Positions 10,301 to 18,041 of a stretch of DNA of 51,984 bases are shown here, piece by piece. Position numbers and translations under genes: made by a program. The first letter of the stretch is position 1; every line of letters starts with the position of its first letter. Under the pieces are notes generated by a model, which saw only the letters and a program-made list of their open reading frames with translations, did no database searches and was not told where the DNA came from. The stretch comes from Fibrobacter sp. (GTDB lineage Bacteria > Fibrobacterota > Fibrobacteria > Fibrobacterales > Fibrobacteraceae): positions 1 to 51,984 of the forward strand of contig NZ_JAFZKX010000013.1 of assembly GCF_017551775.1 (NCBI RefSeq), written 5' to 3'.

Positions 10301-11788
10301 CTAAAATTCCCTAGTGAAAAAGTCGTTGTTGCGCATAAGGCCGGTCTTATTCTTCCACAATCAAAGAGCGAAATTTCAAGCAAGCCCTTGTGTATGGCAG
10401 ACCCCGCCATAGACGGCTGGATAGATTCTATTTTGGGTGATACAGCCAACATCTATTTCACCATCAATGGAGGAGCATGTACCCTCGCAGATTTAAATAT
10501 TTCTGCAGCAGAATACCTTTACCTTTCGGCAAACCCGCAAGCATTCAACAAATACCTTGAAATATGCTGGCGAATCAAGAACAATAAATTCAATAGCGAG
10601 CCGATTGAATTCACCGAAAGCCCCATTGATCTTGAAGCACAAGATATGGGCACTCGCCTGAGCCTCGAAGAAGACGCCCTCAGAATAGAGACCCTTCGCA
10701 AGATAATCAAGGCCGGACGAAGCCTAAAGCCATCGGATTTGCTGAATCCAGACGAGAACAATATAACAGACGAAGACTATATTGACTCTAATGATTTAGA
10801 AAAACGATTCAATACAATCGCACAAAAAGCCAAAGACCTTCACAAGGAATTGAAAAAATGGTTGGATGAGAATAAGAGCGCAGCTCAACTTGACGAGAAT
10901 GCCATCCGTCGTGCATACGAGCTCCTCTGCAATTGCTATGAACTCGGCATGGTGAACAGCCTCATCGAGTACAAGACGGATATTTTCAATTCCGAAGAAT
11001 CAAAGGCCTTGCTGCATCAATATGTAGAAGACGCAATGAACGATTTAGATATCAATTCGAAATCGAAGAATCGAATTCTCTCTGCAATCGAACAATTCGA
11101 ATCTAAGGATTACGTTTCTGCCATTCAGACGCTCACATTGAAAAACGCAAAAGTATTCCCGCTGTTTAAACTTCCTCCAAACAATTTGGGAATTGATAAC
11201 GACATTGCGGATGACTTTTCAAAAATTCAAAATACAGACAAAGATTCCTTCGAAAAATGGGAAGACGAAATTGCCGAAGTCCGCAGCGGCATGAAGGAAA
11301 TACACAACCTCTCCATGTTCCAGACGGCTCTTGAAAAGGATGTCGGGAAAATCTCTATTTTACAGAATACAAAAAAGACTGATGACGAGAGCAAAAAATG
11401 GTATTGGATGGGAGCTGCGGTCAAAGACGAAAAATACCTAACAGACGCCGATTCCCTAATCCTATACAACACGGGTTCCTATGAATGTGGAAACAATTAC
11501 AATTCCGGATTCATCTTTGATTCCTGGATAGAATACATACCATATAAGAAGCACAACGCAGGCCTAGTTTTCCATTGCGACAAACCGGACAATGAAGCTC
11601 CGCAGGCACTCCTATATGCGATGTATCCGAGCGTAGTTCCATCTAGCCAAGAAACATGGAATTTTGATTCCTTAAAGGAAATCCTAGACACAACCCGATT
11701 CATGATGATGAACCGCGCCGTAGAACCGGATATGATTTACAAAGACATGGAACTATCAAGAATATTCCCCTTGATTAAGCAAAAATAG
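7337..11788 (+). CDS. Cassette protein 3, giant uncharacterised protein of 1483 aa
   Basis: Function unknown. Near the N-terminus PLFLFPLRLETHF is followed by KKQLRVRIIPDEALLKY and, about 60 residues later, RAAWICRTLRP. I remember this pattern (PVRLETRF, LRVRIYPD, ARAAWI) from large hypothetical proteins linked to the other cassette members. The C-terminus holds PQALLYAMYPSVVPSS and TTRFMMMNRAVEPDMIY, also typical of that group as I recall. It is acidic, Lys-rich and mostly helical in the middle, with no export signal. The ATG at 7337 lies four bases after the preceding stop; a GTG at 7325 would overlap that stop. Codon use is A+T-rich like its neighbours. The gene looks intact. Confidence 0.7.
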   Translation: MSDIQEFDKILSKIPQTSPLFLFPLRLETHFSPSNPGKKKQLRVRIIPDEALLKYKKESLTSDEKEDGTFFWFQWYIASGDEEREYEAWENLCSKYPVHRAAWICRTLRPKDIVNYRKGGVQFGNRPYVGMEEIEKKCSAIYETLEKISFNELDDVKKTENTKSNFEIQINENLESIQGNIGDITTYIKKRKFIVDYLCDTVYNMAVYLNQRLDYYEIIYQKHPDLKSTNSIQLWDADYSLLNAVKEDVKDLINKLIDKKKSLSDVINQCRKDNPNFFPNCQVDDNPNSNFNFPTAELFPNQFLFIGETKTDKKIIYKLSKYKVKKDCISTFFDLQKDTLNQEATELEFDEKAKWLVDYKAAEDMGMAITIDLDDSVKGFNFIYVLGIKEEYSSDTFEKLFNGHNYNTSSLQFIPARTKTNIVEKDSCASESLSEEDLMRKRYEIEVNDYYINEKRNDANVISELFAGENIYNNCFGHIANFDLKQDHETGQAYSLLWTVLNESEIIASFNKDIYSFLKHFIKNNLRACGKFPSIRIDNLPYGILPVSDFQRICNDFYKNRKIIFKTRTFAEAGFLLNDLVALANKWKDLRNKEQISAPFKGNNAEKDYLKMAGQTPYSISFSERKLIHSPLLEENTPDKLNSTTSQFSQKIFGQSSIFNELISRKLFSAEPIKEAVNEYLDESGNSEIFEKNEITKKLIRALTTGENKFTDDIEVAKKYVGEFLDLFTYRIDAWFSGILDYIRTENRLTPSFLGAYGWVFDLNEGNSKSDSDHFILAPSLQHALSAAVLRSAYTKSIKDKQDSHICVNLSSMRVRQALRLIDGIKIGMSMSVVLGCDLERYLHDASNLYNIELDRCIIPLREEFPQINNIDSQTDEAHSYIMQVINGEALLDTIINHKNWKWEQTTSKWLETNEGSINWIRGLDLKDEKEKSAFFKIIERLMDSYDALNDLLLSEGVHRLVMGDKESFAAIGNFIATGEGGVPEPELLKFPSEKVVVAHKAGLILPQSKSEISSKPLCMADPAIDGWIDSILGDTANIYFTINGGACTLADLNISAAEYLYLSANPQAFNKYLEICWRIKNNKFNSEPIEFTESPIDLEAQDMGTRLSLEEDALRIETLRKIIKAGRSLKPSDLLNPDENNITDEDYIDSNDLEKRFNTIAQKAKDLHKELKKWLDENKSAAQLDENAIRRAYELLCNCYELGMVNSLIEYKTDIFNSEESKALLHQYVEDAMNDLDINSKSKNRILSAIEQFESKDYVSAIQTLTLKNAKVFPLFKLPPNNLGIDNDIADDFSKIQNTDKDSFEKWEDEIAEVRSGMKEIHNLSMFQTALEKDVGKISILQNTKKTDDESKKWYWMGAAVKDEKYLTDADSLILYNTGSYECGNNYNSGFIFDSWIEYIPYKKHNAGLVFHCDKPDNEAPQALLYAMYPSVVPSSQETWNFDSLKEILDTTRFMMMNRAVEPDMIYKDMELSRIFPLIKQK

Positions 11789-11811
11789 GCAACCAGGAAG
11801 AGGACTCTATT

Positions 11812-13740
11812 ATGGCAATTGACGAAAAGAACAATGGCGCATACGCTTTTATCACGAACACAAGCCATCTTGAAAGTACCATAGAAAAATATATAAAGAA
11901 AACTGGCGATACCGAAATCTGGTCGAGAATCGAGCCCAGGACTAGGAACAACAACTACGACAACGCCCTTTCCTTCGAGGTATTCGACCCTCTTTGGATG
12001 CTTACCCGCCAGTGGCAATACGGACGTTTTCAAGGAAACGATTGCGGCACACCTGTACAAATGAAGATTAAAACAAGCCGCAAAAAAATCACCCAGCTGC
12101 AATATAAAAAAGCAGATGGAGAATGGGCTTCAAAGCCCTACAGTACGGAGCGTCCGACAGAATACGATGTCGAAAAACAAGATTACGACATCACACCGTA
12201 CGTGCGTGTAGAATCCGCGATGCAGTTGACAAAAAAGCTCAAGGCCAGAGGACTTTCCAATTTAGTTCCTCAGTTAAAAAATAAATATCCATTAGAAATT
12301 GCTTTCAAAGGCGACGCCCTTGAAGAACTCAAAACAAAAAACAACAAAACCCTGAAGAAATTTATCGCATTCTATGCAAAGCGTTCTTTCGATGGATATA
12401 AAGTATATTGCGAAATCAAGAGCAACAGCATTTATAAAAACATAGCAGGCACCGAATCGGCAAAGGATGAACTAGAAAAATACGCCCAATGGTTTGGCAA
12501 CAAGTTCCTGCCTAACGAGGCCGACAACAATTACTGGAGCACCGAAAAACTCGGTTACGAAGTCGGCATGAAATTAGACAACACAAAGAATTCCTTGACA
12601 TATTCCACCGAATGTTACGATTCCGGTACATTATCGTGGTATTCTTTCGACGGATCCGGAGAACTTCCCAAGCCTCTGGAGAGTGAGACAAAAGAATGGA
12701 CAACCATTCCTACACCGGCGACATTCCCTGGTGCTCCAGCACAAAGGCTCTGGGAATTCGAGGACAGAAAAGTCCAGATGGGCAACAGCGTCCCCGACGA
12801 AAGGTTCATATCAGCAGCAACAATGATGCAGTACGTCAGTATGTACGGCAACGACTGGATGATTAGCCCGATAGAAGTCGAAACAGGTACCGTCATCAAT
12901 GTCAAACAAATCGAGGTCATAGATACCTTCGGCGAACCAAGAGTCATTGATAAAAGCGCTGAAGACATTGACAACAACAAAATAAACACCCCTCCCATCA
13001 ACCGTTGGAGTTTATTCGGCACAACTAAACCAGACGCTTACAAGAACGATGACTTTTCCATAAACAAGGGACTTGTCTGCCCGCCGACGGTCCTGCGTTG
13101 CGAAGAAAGCGCCCCTATCGAAGAAGTGCAGTTCCTTCGCGACGAGATGGCCAACATGGTATGGGGCGTCGAAAACAAGATAAACGACGGCTGCGGCGGC
13201 ACCATGGACGGCAAGACGCTCTCAGACGCGGTATTCGAAGATGTTGACCGTCATAACGCTCTTGAAAATTCGAACACATCCGAAAAGGCGAAAAACGACG
13301 CGAAGTATTCCCTGCTCATCCAGAACAGGGTTCCGCTGAATTGGATTCCGTTCATCCCCGAGCAGAAATCCGACAAGTGCAACATCTTCATGAGACGCGC
13401 CAAGATGCCCATTTTCTACAAAAACGAAGACCCCACCAAAGATCCCTACTTGCCGACACGCCCGTCCACCCAGCTTCTGGGTGCAAAGGGGGCCGGAGTT
13501 TCGGACAACGAATACAAGCCCTTCCGTATCGACGAAGACCAATTCGGCGGCTATGGCTTCAAGGTCACCAAAACGGCGCAACGCACCCGCTGGTTCAACG
13601 GAGAATCCTTCTGCTGGCTGGGCAACCGCAAGACAATCAGCGAATACCAAGCCAACAGCGGGCTGCTCTTCGACGAACTGATCCGCAAATCCGACGGGAA
13701 GCAGATAGAAAACCAGAATATCGTGGAAGAAGCCCCGTAA
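11812..13740 (+). CDS. Cassette protein 4, uncharacterised protein of 642 aa
   Basis: Function unknown. Residues 35-75 contain WSRIEPRTRNNNYDNAL, then FDPLWMLTRQWQYGRFQGND, a strongly patterned segment I recall as RLEPR...DPLW-L-RQWQ-GEFQGED in proteins that accompany the preceding two families. The C-terminal part includes NWIPFIPEQ and a Gly/Phe-rich stretch (DQFGGYGFKV). There is no signal peptide or membrane helix. A good ribosome site (AGGAAGAGG) lies upstream of the ATG, and the gap to cassette protein 3 is 23 bases. Base composition changes within the gene: the last third (from about 13080) is clearly more GC-rich than the start and resembles the flanking chromosome. A terminator follows at 13773. 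Confidence 0.7.
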   Translation: MAIDEKNNGAYAFITNTSHLESTIEKYIKKTGDTEIWSRIEPRTRNNNYDNALSFEVFDPLWMLTRQWQYGRFQGNDCGTPVQMKIKTSRKKITQLQYKKADGEWASKPYSTERPTEYDVEKQDYDITPYVRVESAMQLTKKLKARGLSNLVPQLKNKYPLEIAFKGDALEELKTKNNKTLKKFIAFYAKRSFDGYKVYCEIKSNSIYKNIAGTESAKDELEKYAQWFGNKFLPNEADNNYWSTEKLGYEVGMKLDNTKNSLTYSTECYDSGTLSWYSFDGSGELPKPLESETKEWTTIPTPATFPGAPAQRLWEFEDRKVQMGNSVPDERFISAATMMQYVSMYGNDWMISPIEVETGTVINVKQIEVIDTFGEPRVIDKSAEDIDNNKINTPPINRWSLFGTTKPDAYKNDDFSINKGLVCPPTVLRCEESAPIEEVQFLRDEMANMVWGVENKINDGCGGTMDGKTLSDAVFEDVDRHNALENSNTSEKAKNDAKYSLLIQNRVPLNWIPFIPEQKSDKCNIFMRRAKMPIFYKNEDPTKDPYLPTRPSTQLLGAKGAGVSDNEYKPFRIDEDQFGGYGFKVTKTAQRTRWFNGESFCWLGNRKTISEYQANSGLLFDELIRKSDGKQIENQNIVEEAP

Positions 13741-13772
13741 CAGCTAACGGCCTCGACATAACACATATAGAA

Positions 13773-13805
13773 AAGGCCCCGCATTCATCTGCGGAGCCTT
13801 TCTCA
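13773..13805 (+). terminator. Terminator closing the giant-protein cassette
   Basis: Stem AAGGC-CCGCA with TGCGG-A-GCCTT, loop TTCATC, followed by TTTCT. The opposite strand also ends in TTTT, so it may serve the convergent secreted-protein gene that stops at 13864. Confidence 0.75.
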
Positions 13806-13863
13806 TATTCTCAAGCCCTATCGTGGCGGCCGGCGGCCGCGCTCCAGGGCTACATTACCAGGA

Positions 13864-16800
13864 CTATTTTTTCTTCTTGCGGCGTACGCCCCACTTGTCC
13901 TTGATTTCTTCTTCGATCTTCTTCTTCTCGTAACGGACGACCATCTTGAACTGCACCGAGTAAACGCCCGTTCCCACGAAGCGGCCGCGGTGATCCTTGA
14001 AGTTCCAGTTCACGAAGATCTTCTTGTCCGAAACAAGGCAGTTTCCACCGAACTTCGGGCTCTTACAGGGCACGATGATGGTCGTATCGTTCACGTACTG
14101 TCCCAAGTGGTCGTAGTAGTTCACGACGAACGTGATGAACACCTTCTCCGGATCGAGCGAATCGAGCACCGTCGGGTCTACCGTACCGTCCGCAGAAATC
14201 TGCGCGCGGTCGAGGAGTTGCGGCACGAAGCGTTCACCCAGCTGCACCAGCTGTCCGAGCGCCCCTTCCTTCTCCATGTCTTCCTTGGTCGTGGAGCCGT
14301 CCATGTAGCGCAGGTTCACGGAGCTCAGGGTACGCAGCACTTCATCCTCGCCATCGAAGGTACCCATGTTGGTCGCCTCGACAAGGTGGTTCAGCAGGCC
14401 TGCGATAACAACCGGGCTCGGCTTTTCGCCGGCGACGTTGCCGAAGTTATCCTGGATGACGCTCTTCGCGCCCTTCACCACCATGAGCGAGTCACCCGGG
14501 AGGATAGTGGAGACGCTGCCATCGATGATGAGCTTCGCGCTCAGGCCGTCGGCAGCCCAGTCGATTCCCTTCGGGGTGATATCGATGGTATCCTTGCCGT
14601 GGATGTAGCGGAAGAAGTCATCGCCCTTCAAATCCTTGTACTTGATGGTTTCAGAGAAGTACACGATAAGCGTATCGGCCTTGTTCCCATAGCTGAGGGT
14701 AACGCCAGCGACCACCGGCGACATCTTGTCGACAAGCGGTGCGGCCTCTTCGCTCACGAACGTCTGTCCCAGCACGTCGTAGTAGCTGAAGATGGTCGCG
14801 TTCGGCAGAGATTCGCTGATGCTCGTCACGCCCTTCGCGATCGGGGTCGTAGAATGCACTTCCCACACAAGGCGCGTGGAATCCTTGCCGTCGAACTTCA
14901 TGTCGGAGGGCTGAGCCTGCAGCTGGATGAGCATGCCGCGTTCGCTGTACCACGGGAACGTCGCATAAATCATGTCCTTTTCCTTGGCACTCAGCGCTTC
15001 GCTGAAGTTGGTAACGATATGATCGAGCACGCCGTCGCCATCCTCGTCCCTGTACTCGACGTCAACAACGGCGGGCAGGCGGTCCATGACGGTCACCGGC
15101 ACTTCGCGGTCGTATTCGTCGGAAGTCACGTAGCGAAGGTTGCTGAACTGTACCTGCGGGTGCAGCGAGACGCTGTCGCGGTCGTTGCCCTTGAGGCCCA
15201 TCTTCTCGCCCACGAGGATAACCATGTTCCTGGTCGGCATGTACACGTTGGTAATCTGGTCCAGATCGAAGCCGTAGCGCTTAGCATCTTGCTTGAGCAT
15301 CACGAGCAGTTCCGGCGTCGAGAGGTCCTTCGGGATGATGTCGATGTTGAACTCGATAAACAGGGAGTCCTTGCCTCTCGTATTGCGGATGGCGAAGGCA
15401 TCCTTGATGACGTGGCTGCCGACCTCGACAATTCCCGTCTCGCGGATGTAGGTCGAGCCGTCATGCACGCTGGTGTAGGTGATGATGGCGATGGCATCCT
15501 CCGGGAACTTCTCCGGGAACGTCAGGTCTTCCACCTTCAGGGATATGCGGTCGCGGGAATCGTTCAATGTGGGTTTGTGCTTCGTCCTGAGCGTATCGCC
15601 GTTCACCACGAGCGCCACGGAGGCCACCTCGAGATCCGCGATCACGGAATCCTTCAGCACGATTTCCACGTAATCCAAGCCATCGAGGCCATCGGAATCC
15701 TTGATGTAGCCAAGTTCCGCATCCGGAATCGGGTCGTAGAAGTTGATGTTATCGATAATGACGGTCGTATTGCTCACGGGGTCATGCACGATGATGGAGC
15801 CGCCCTGGATGACGCTGTCCGCAGTCACCCAGATGGTAATGGAGCCGTCGGCGTTCACCCTGATAGTGTCGTTCGGATTCGGGTTCGTGGGGTCAATCAG
15901 GATAAGGCCCGAGCCCGTCGCGAACGTGAGGCTATCCAGGTTGGTGCCGAAGTATTCGGCAACCTTCGCGGAATCGAGCGTGAGAGCCACCACCTGGCCC
16001 ACCTGGGCGGAATCCAGTCCGGAATTCACGCGCAGGTCAAGCTTGAGCCCGGTCGGGTTGTTCTCTTCCATGTAGTAGTTCTCGCCGATCTTGATGAAGC
16101 CAGTACCGCTACCGGAATCCACCGGCAAGAGCACCGTGGCCGAAGCGACAAGGGAATCGCCCTTCTCGTACTTGTCATCGGACGGGTAGAAGTCGATGCC
16201 ACCACTGCTGGAGAGGTCGTAGTCTTCGAACCCGACATACACTCTCGAGGAACTAGAGCTGTTTTCGATATCTTCGGCACCGGTCTGCCTGCTGGAAGAG
16301 GTACCCGGGTTGCTGCCGGAAGAAGTTCCCGGGTTGCCGCCGGAAGAATTGCCGTTATTGCCGCTGGAATTGCCCGGATTATCGTTGGACGAACCAGGGT
16401 TGTTGCCGCTGGAGTTGCCCGGATTATCGTTAGACGAACCAGGATTGCTGCCGCTGGAGTTGCCCGGATTGTCGTTAGACGAACCGGGGTTGCTGCCGCT
16501 GGAGTTCGGGTTGTCGTTGGACGAACCGGGGTTGCTGCCGCTGGAGTTCGGGTTGTCGTTGGACGAACCAGGGTTGTTGCCGCTGGAGTTGCCCGGATTA
16601 TCGTTAGACGAACCAGGATTGTTGCCGCTGGAGTTGCCCGAAGAAGAGGACTTCACGCTGCTGCTAGACTTCACGCTGGAAGAGGATTCCTGGTAAGTGA
16701 TACGCGAAGAACTGAAACCGACGCTGCTGCTGTACTCTTCTTCGTCAGAACCGGTATTCGCACCCGTACGGACAACACCCGCGCCCGAAAGGGGAGCAAG

Positions 16801-18021
16801 GTCATCGAGGTAGTTGTCAATCCACTGCACATGCACGAGCACGTTGTCGTTAATTCTCTTGTTCGGATTCGCCGCATAGTCCACGAACACAAGGTGGCCC
16901 GTATTGCTAGCCACAAAAAGGTGTCCCATGCCGTCGACGGTACCCTGGTCGAGTCGCCAACCCACATCGGGGGTTCTCGGCTGGGTCAGGTTGGCCGAAG
17001 ATTCAACGAAGAAATAGTCACGCAGGTCAATGAATGCGACCACTTCCGCCTTCATCTTGCCGCCCTGCTTGTAGGGCTTGATCTGCACGATGCGCGCGCC
17101 ACCAAATACGAAGATGGTCTCGGAATACGGGTCGTACGTACCGCCATGCGCACCTTCGAGGGAGTCGATGAGGATGGTCGTACCGAGTTTGGTAATGACG
17201 GAATCGCCGACTTCACCGCCGATAGTATTCTTATTACTGTTGGTCACCTTGGTCCAAGTAGTATCGGTGATGTAGCCGAAGTAGGCACCAGCCCTGCGTT
17301 CATTCTTGGAGCGATCGGAGCACAGTTTTCCCTGGGAATTAGCCTCGCATCCACCGCCAAAATAGTCGGAATACGTGAAGAAGGCGTTGCCGTCCTTGTC
17401 CCAGACAAGCGTAGCGAGTTTATCCTTCTGCAATCTGTCCGTAGACTTCGGAACGAGTTCCACCTTGTAGCCCTTGTCCGCAAAGTTCTTCCTTTCGGGG
17501 TGAGTCTTGTCGATCTTGGTCGAGAACCTGTAGAGGTAGCCGGGGATACCCGCCGCCCAGAGCCATTCCTGGGTCGGGTCCATCATCAAGTGCCAGAAAC
17601 CTTCCGTACTTGTCGCCGGGGTGGCCGTCTTCACGACGCAATGGCCGCCTTCCTTCTTCGCGGTCTTGCTCACCTTGTGGATGTTAACGCCCTGAGCCGC
17701 AACCAGGAGGTCGCCATCCGGGTGGTGCACGATACCGTCGGCACCCGCCATACCGTCGCCGGAGGTACAAAGAGTTTCCTTGCTGAGCAGCTGCAAATAA
17801 CCCGCACCATCATAATAATAGTTCAGGTCCTTCACGCGGTCATCCTGACTATACTTGGTATAGTACAGCGTAGCCTTCGTGGAAGCGTGCGGCACGATAT
17901 CGCCCACCTGCTGAATCCAGATACCGACCGCCGGGTTCTCCGGCGGCGCCATATTGCCCGCAGCCATGGTAAATCCACAGCACAGCGCTACGGTCAGTAA
18001 TGTTTTCGACGTCGTTTTCAT
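13864..18021 (-). CDS. Large secreted multidomain protein with Ser/Asn/Gly/Pro repeat linker (1385 aa)
   Basis: A signal peptide (residues 1-21, ending TMAAG) indicates export. Residues 25-430 look like a beta-propeller with repeated strand and Trp/Gly motifs (EWLWAAGIPGYLYRFS). A serine-run linker and six PGSSNDNP units follow (about 460-560). The rest is a series of beta domains, one containing DEDGDGVLDHIVTNF, a calcium-loop-like repeat. The C-terminus (GVYSVQFKMVV) resembles FlgD-like or sorting-type Ig domains and ends in a Lys-rich tail. The start has a strong GGAGG 8 bases upstream, 20 bases after the stop of the paralogous upstream gene, so the pair is an operon. No catalytic motif is visible; a surface or adhesion role is inferred. 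The family is not named. Confidence 0.75.
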   Translation of the reverse strand: MKTTSKTLLTVALCCGFTMAAGNMAPPENPAVGIWIQQVGDIVPHASTKATLYYTKYSQDDRVKDLNYYYDGAGYLQLLSKETLCTSGDGMAGADGIVHHPDGDLLVAAQGVNIHKVSKTAKKEGGHCVVKTATPATSTEGFWHLMMDPTQEWLWAAGIPGYLYRFSTKIDKTHPERKNFADKGYKVELVPKSTDRLQKDKLATLVWDKDGNAFFTYSDYFGGGCEANSQGKLCSDRSKNERRAGAYFGYITDTTWTKVTNSNKNTIGGEVGDSVITKLGTTILIDSLEGAHGGTYDPYSETIFVFGGARIVQIKPYKQGGKMKAEVVAFIDLRDYFFVESSANLTQPRTPDVGWRLDQGTVDGMGHLFVASNTGHLVFVDYAANPNKRINDNVLVHVQWIDNYLDDLAPLSGAGVVRTGANTGSDEEEYSSSVGFSSSRITYQESSSSVKSSSSVKSSSSGNSSGNNPGSSNDNPGNSSGNNPGSSNDNPNSSGSNPGSSNDNPNSSGSNPGSSNDNPGNSSGSNPGSSNDNPGNSSGNNPGSSNDNPGNSSGNNGNSSGGNPGTSSGSNPGTSSSRQTGAEDIENSSSSSRVYVGFEDYDLSSSGGIDFYPSDDKYEKGDSLVASATVLLPVDSGSGTGFIKIGENYYMEENNPTGLKLDLRVNSGLDSAQVGQVVALTLDSAKVAEYFGTNLDSLTFATGSGLILIDPTNPNPNDTIRVNADGSITIWVTADSVIQGGSIIVHDPVSNTTVIIDNINFYDPIPDAELGYIKDSDGLDGLDYVEIVLKDSVIADLEVASVALVVNGDTLRTKHKPTLNDSRDRISLKVEDLTFPEKFPEDAIAIITYTSVHDGSTYIRETGIVEVGSHVIKDAFAIRNTRGKDSLFIEFNIDIIPKDLSTPELLVMLKQDAKRYGFDLDQITNVYMPTRNMVILVGEKMGLKGNDRDSVSLHPQVQFSNLRYVTSDEYDREVPVTVMDRLPAVVDVEYRDEDGDGVLDHIVTNFSEALSAKEKDMIYATFPWYSERGMLIQLQAQPSDMKFDGKDSTRLVWEVHSTTPIAKGVTSISESLPNATIFSYYDVLGQTFVSEEAAPLVDKMSPVVAGVTLSYGNKADTLIVYFSETIKYKDLKGDDFFRYIHGKDTIDITPKGIDWAADGLSAKLIIDGSVSTILPGDSLMVVKGAKSVIQDNFGNVAGEKPSPVVIAGLLNHLVEATNMGTFDGEDEVLRTLSSVNLRYMDGSTTKEDMEKEGALGQLVQLGERFVPQLLDRAQISADGTVDPTVLDSLDPEKVFITFVVNYYDHLGQYVNDTTIIVPCKSPKFGGNCLVSDKKIFVNWNFKDHRGRFVGTGVYSVQFKMVVRYEKKKIEEEIKDKWGVRRKKKK
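16360..16640 (-). repeat. Tandem 42/45-base coding repeat
   Basis: Six near-identical units encode SSG-N/S-NPGSSNDNP-(G)N on the minus strand. Units of 45 and 42 bases differ by one Gly codon. The array forms the flexible linker between the propeller-like N-terminus and the C-terminal beta domains, and is likely to vary in copy number by slippage. Confidence 0.85.
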
Positions 18022-18041
18022 TGCGCTATCCTCCGGTAAGC

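Noticed and set aside
1288-13740. Cassette as a contractile injection system, phage tail or classic toxin-antitoxin locus
   Set aside because: No sheath, tube, baseplate, AAA+ ATPase, nuclease or small toxin-like gene is present among the four proteins or beside them.
16360-16640. CRISPR-like tandem repeats
   Set aside because: The 42/45-base units are contiguous, have no spacers and are in frame inside a linker-coding region.
13990-18000. Very long open frame on the plus strand opposite the 1385-aa secreted protein
   Set aside because: It is the antisense shadow of a GC-rich gene, is His/Arg/Val-rich with low complexity, has no ribosome site, and the opposite strand has a signal peptide and clear domains.
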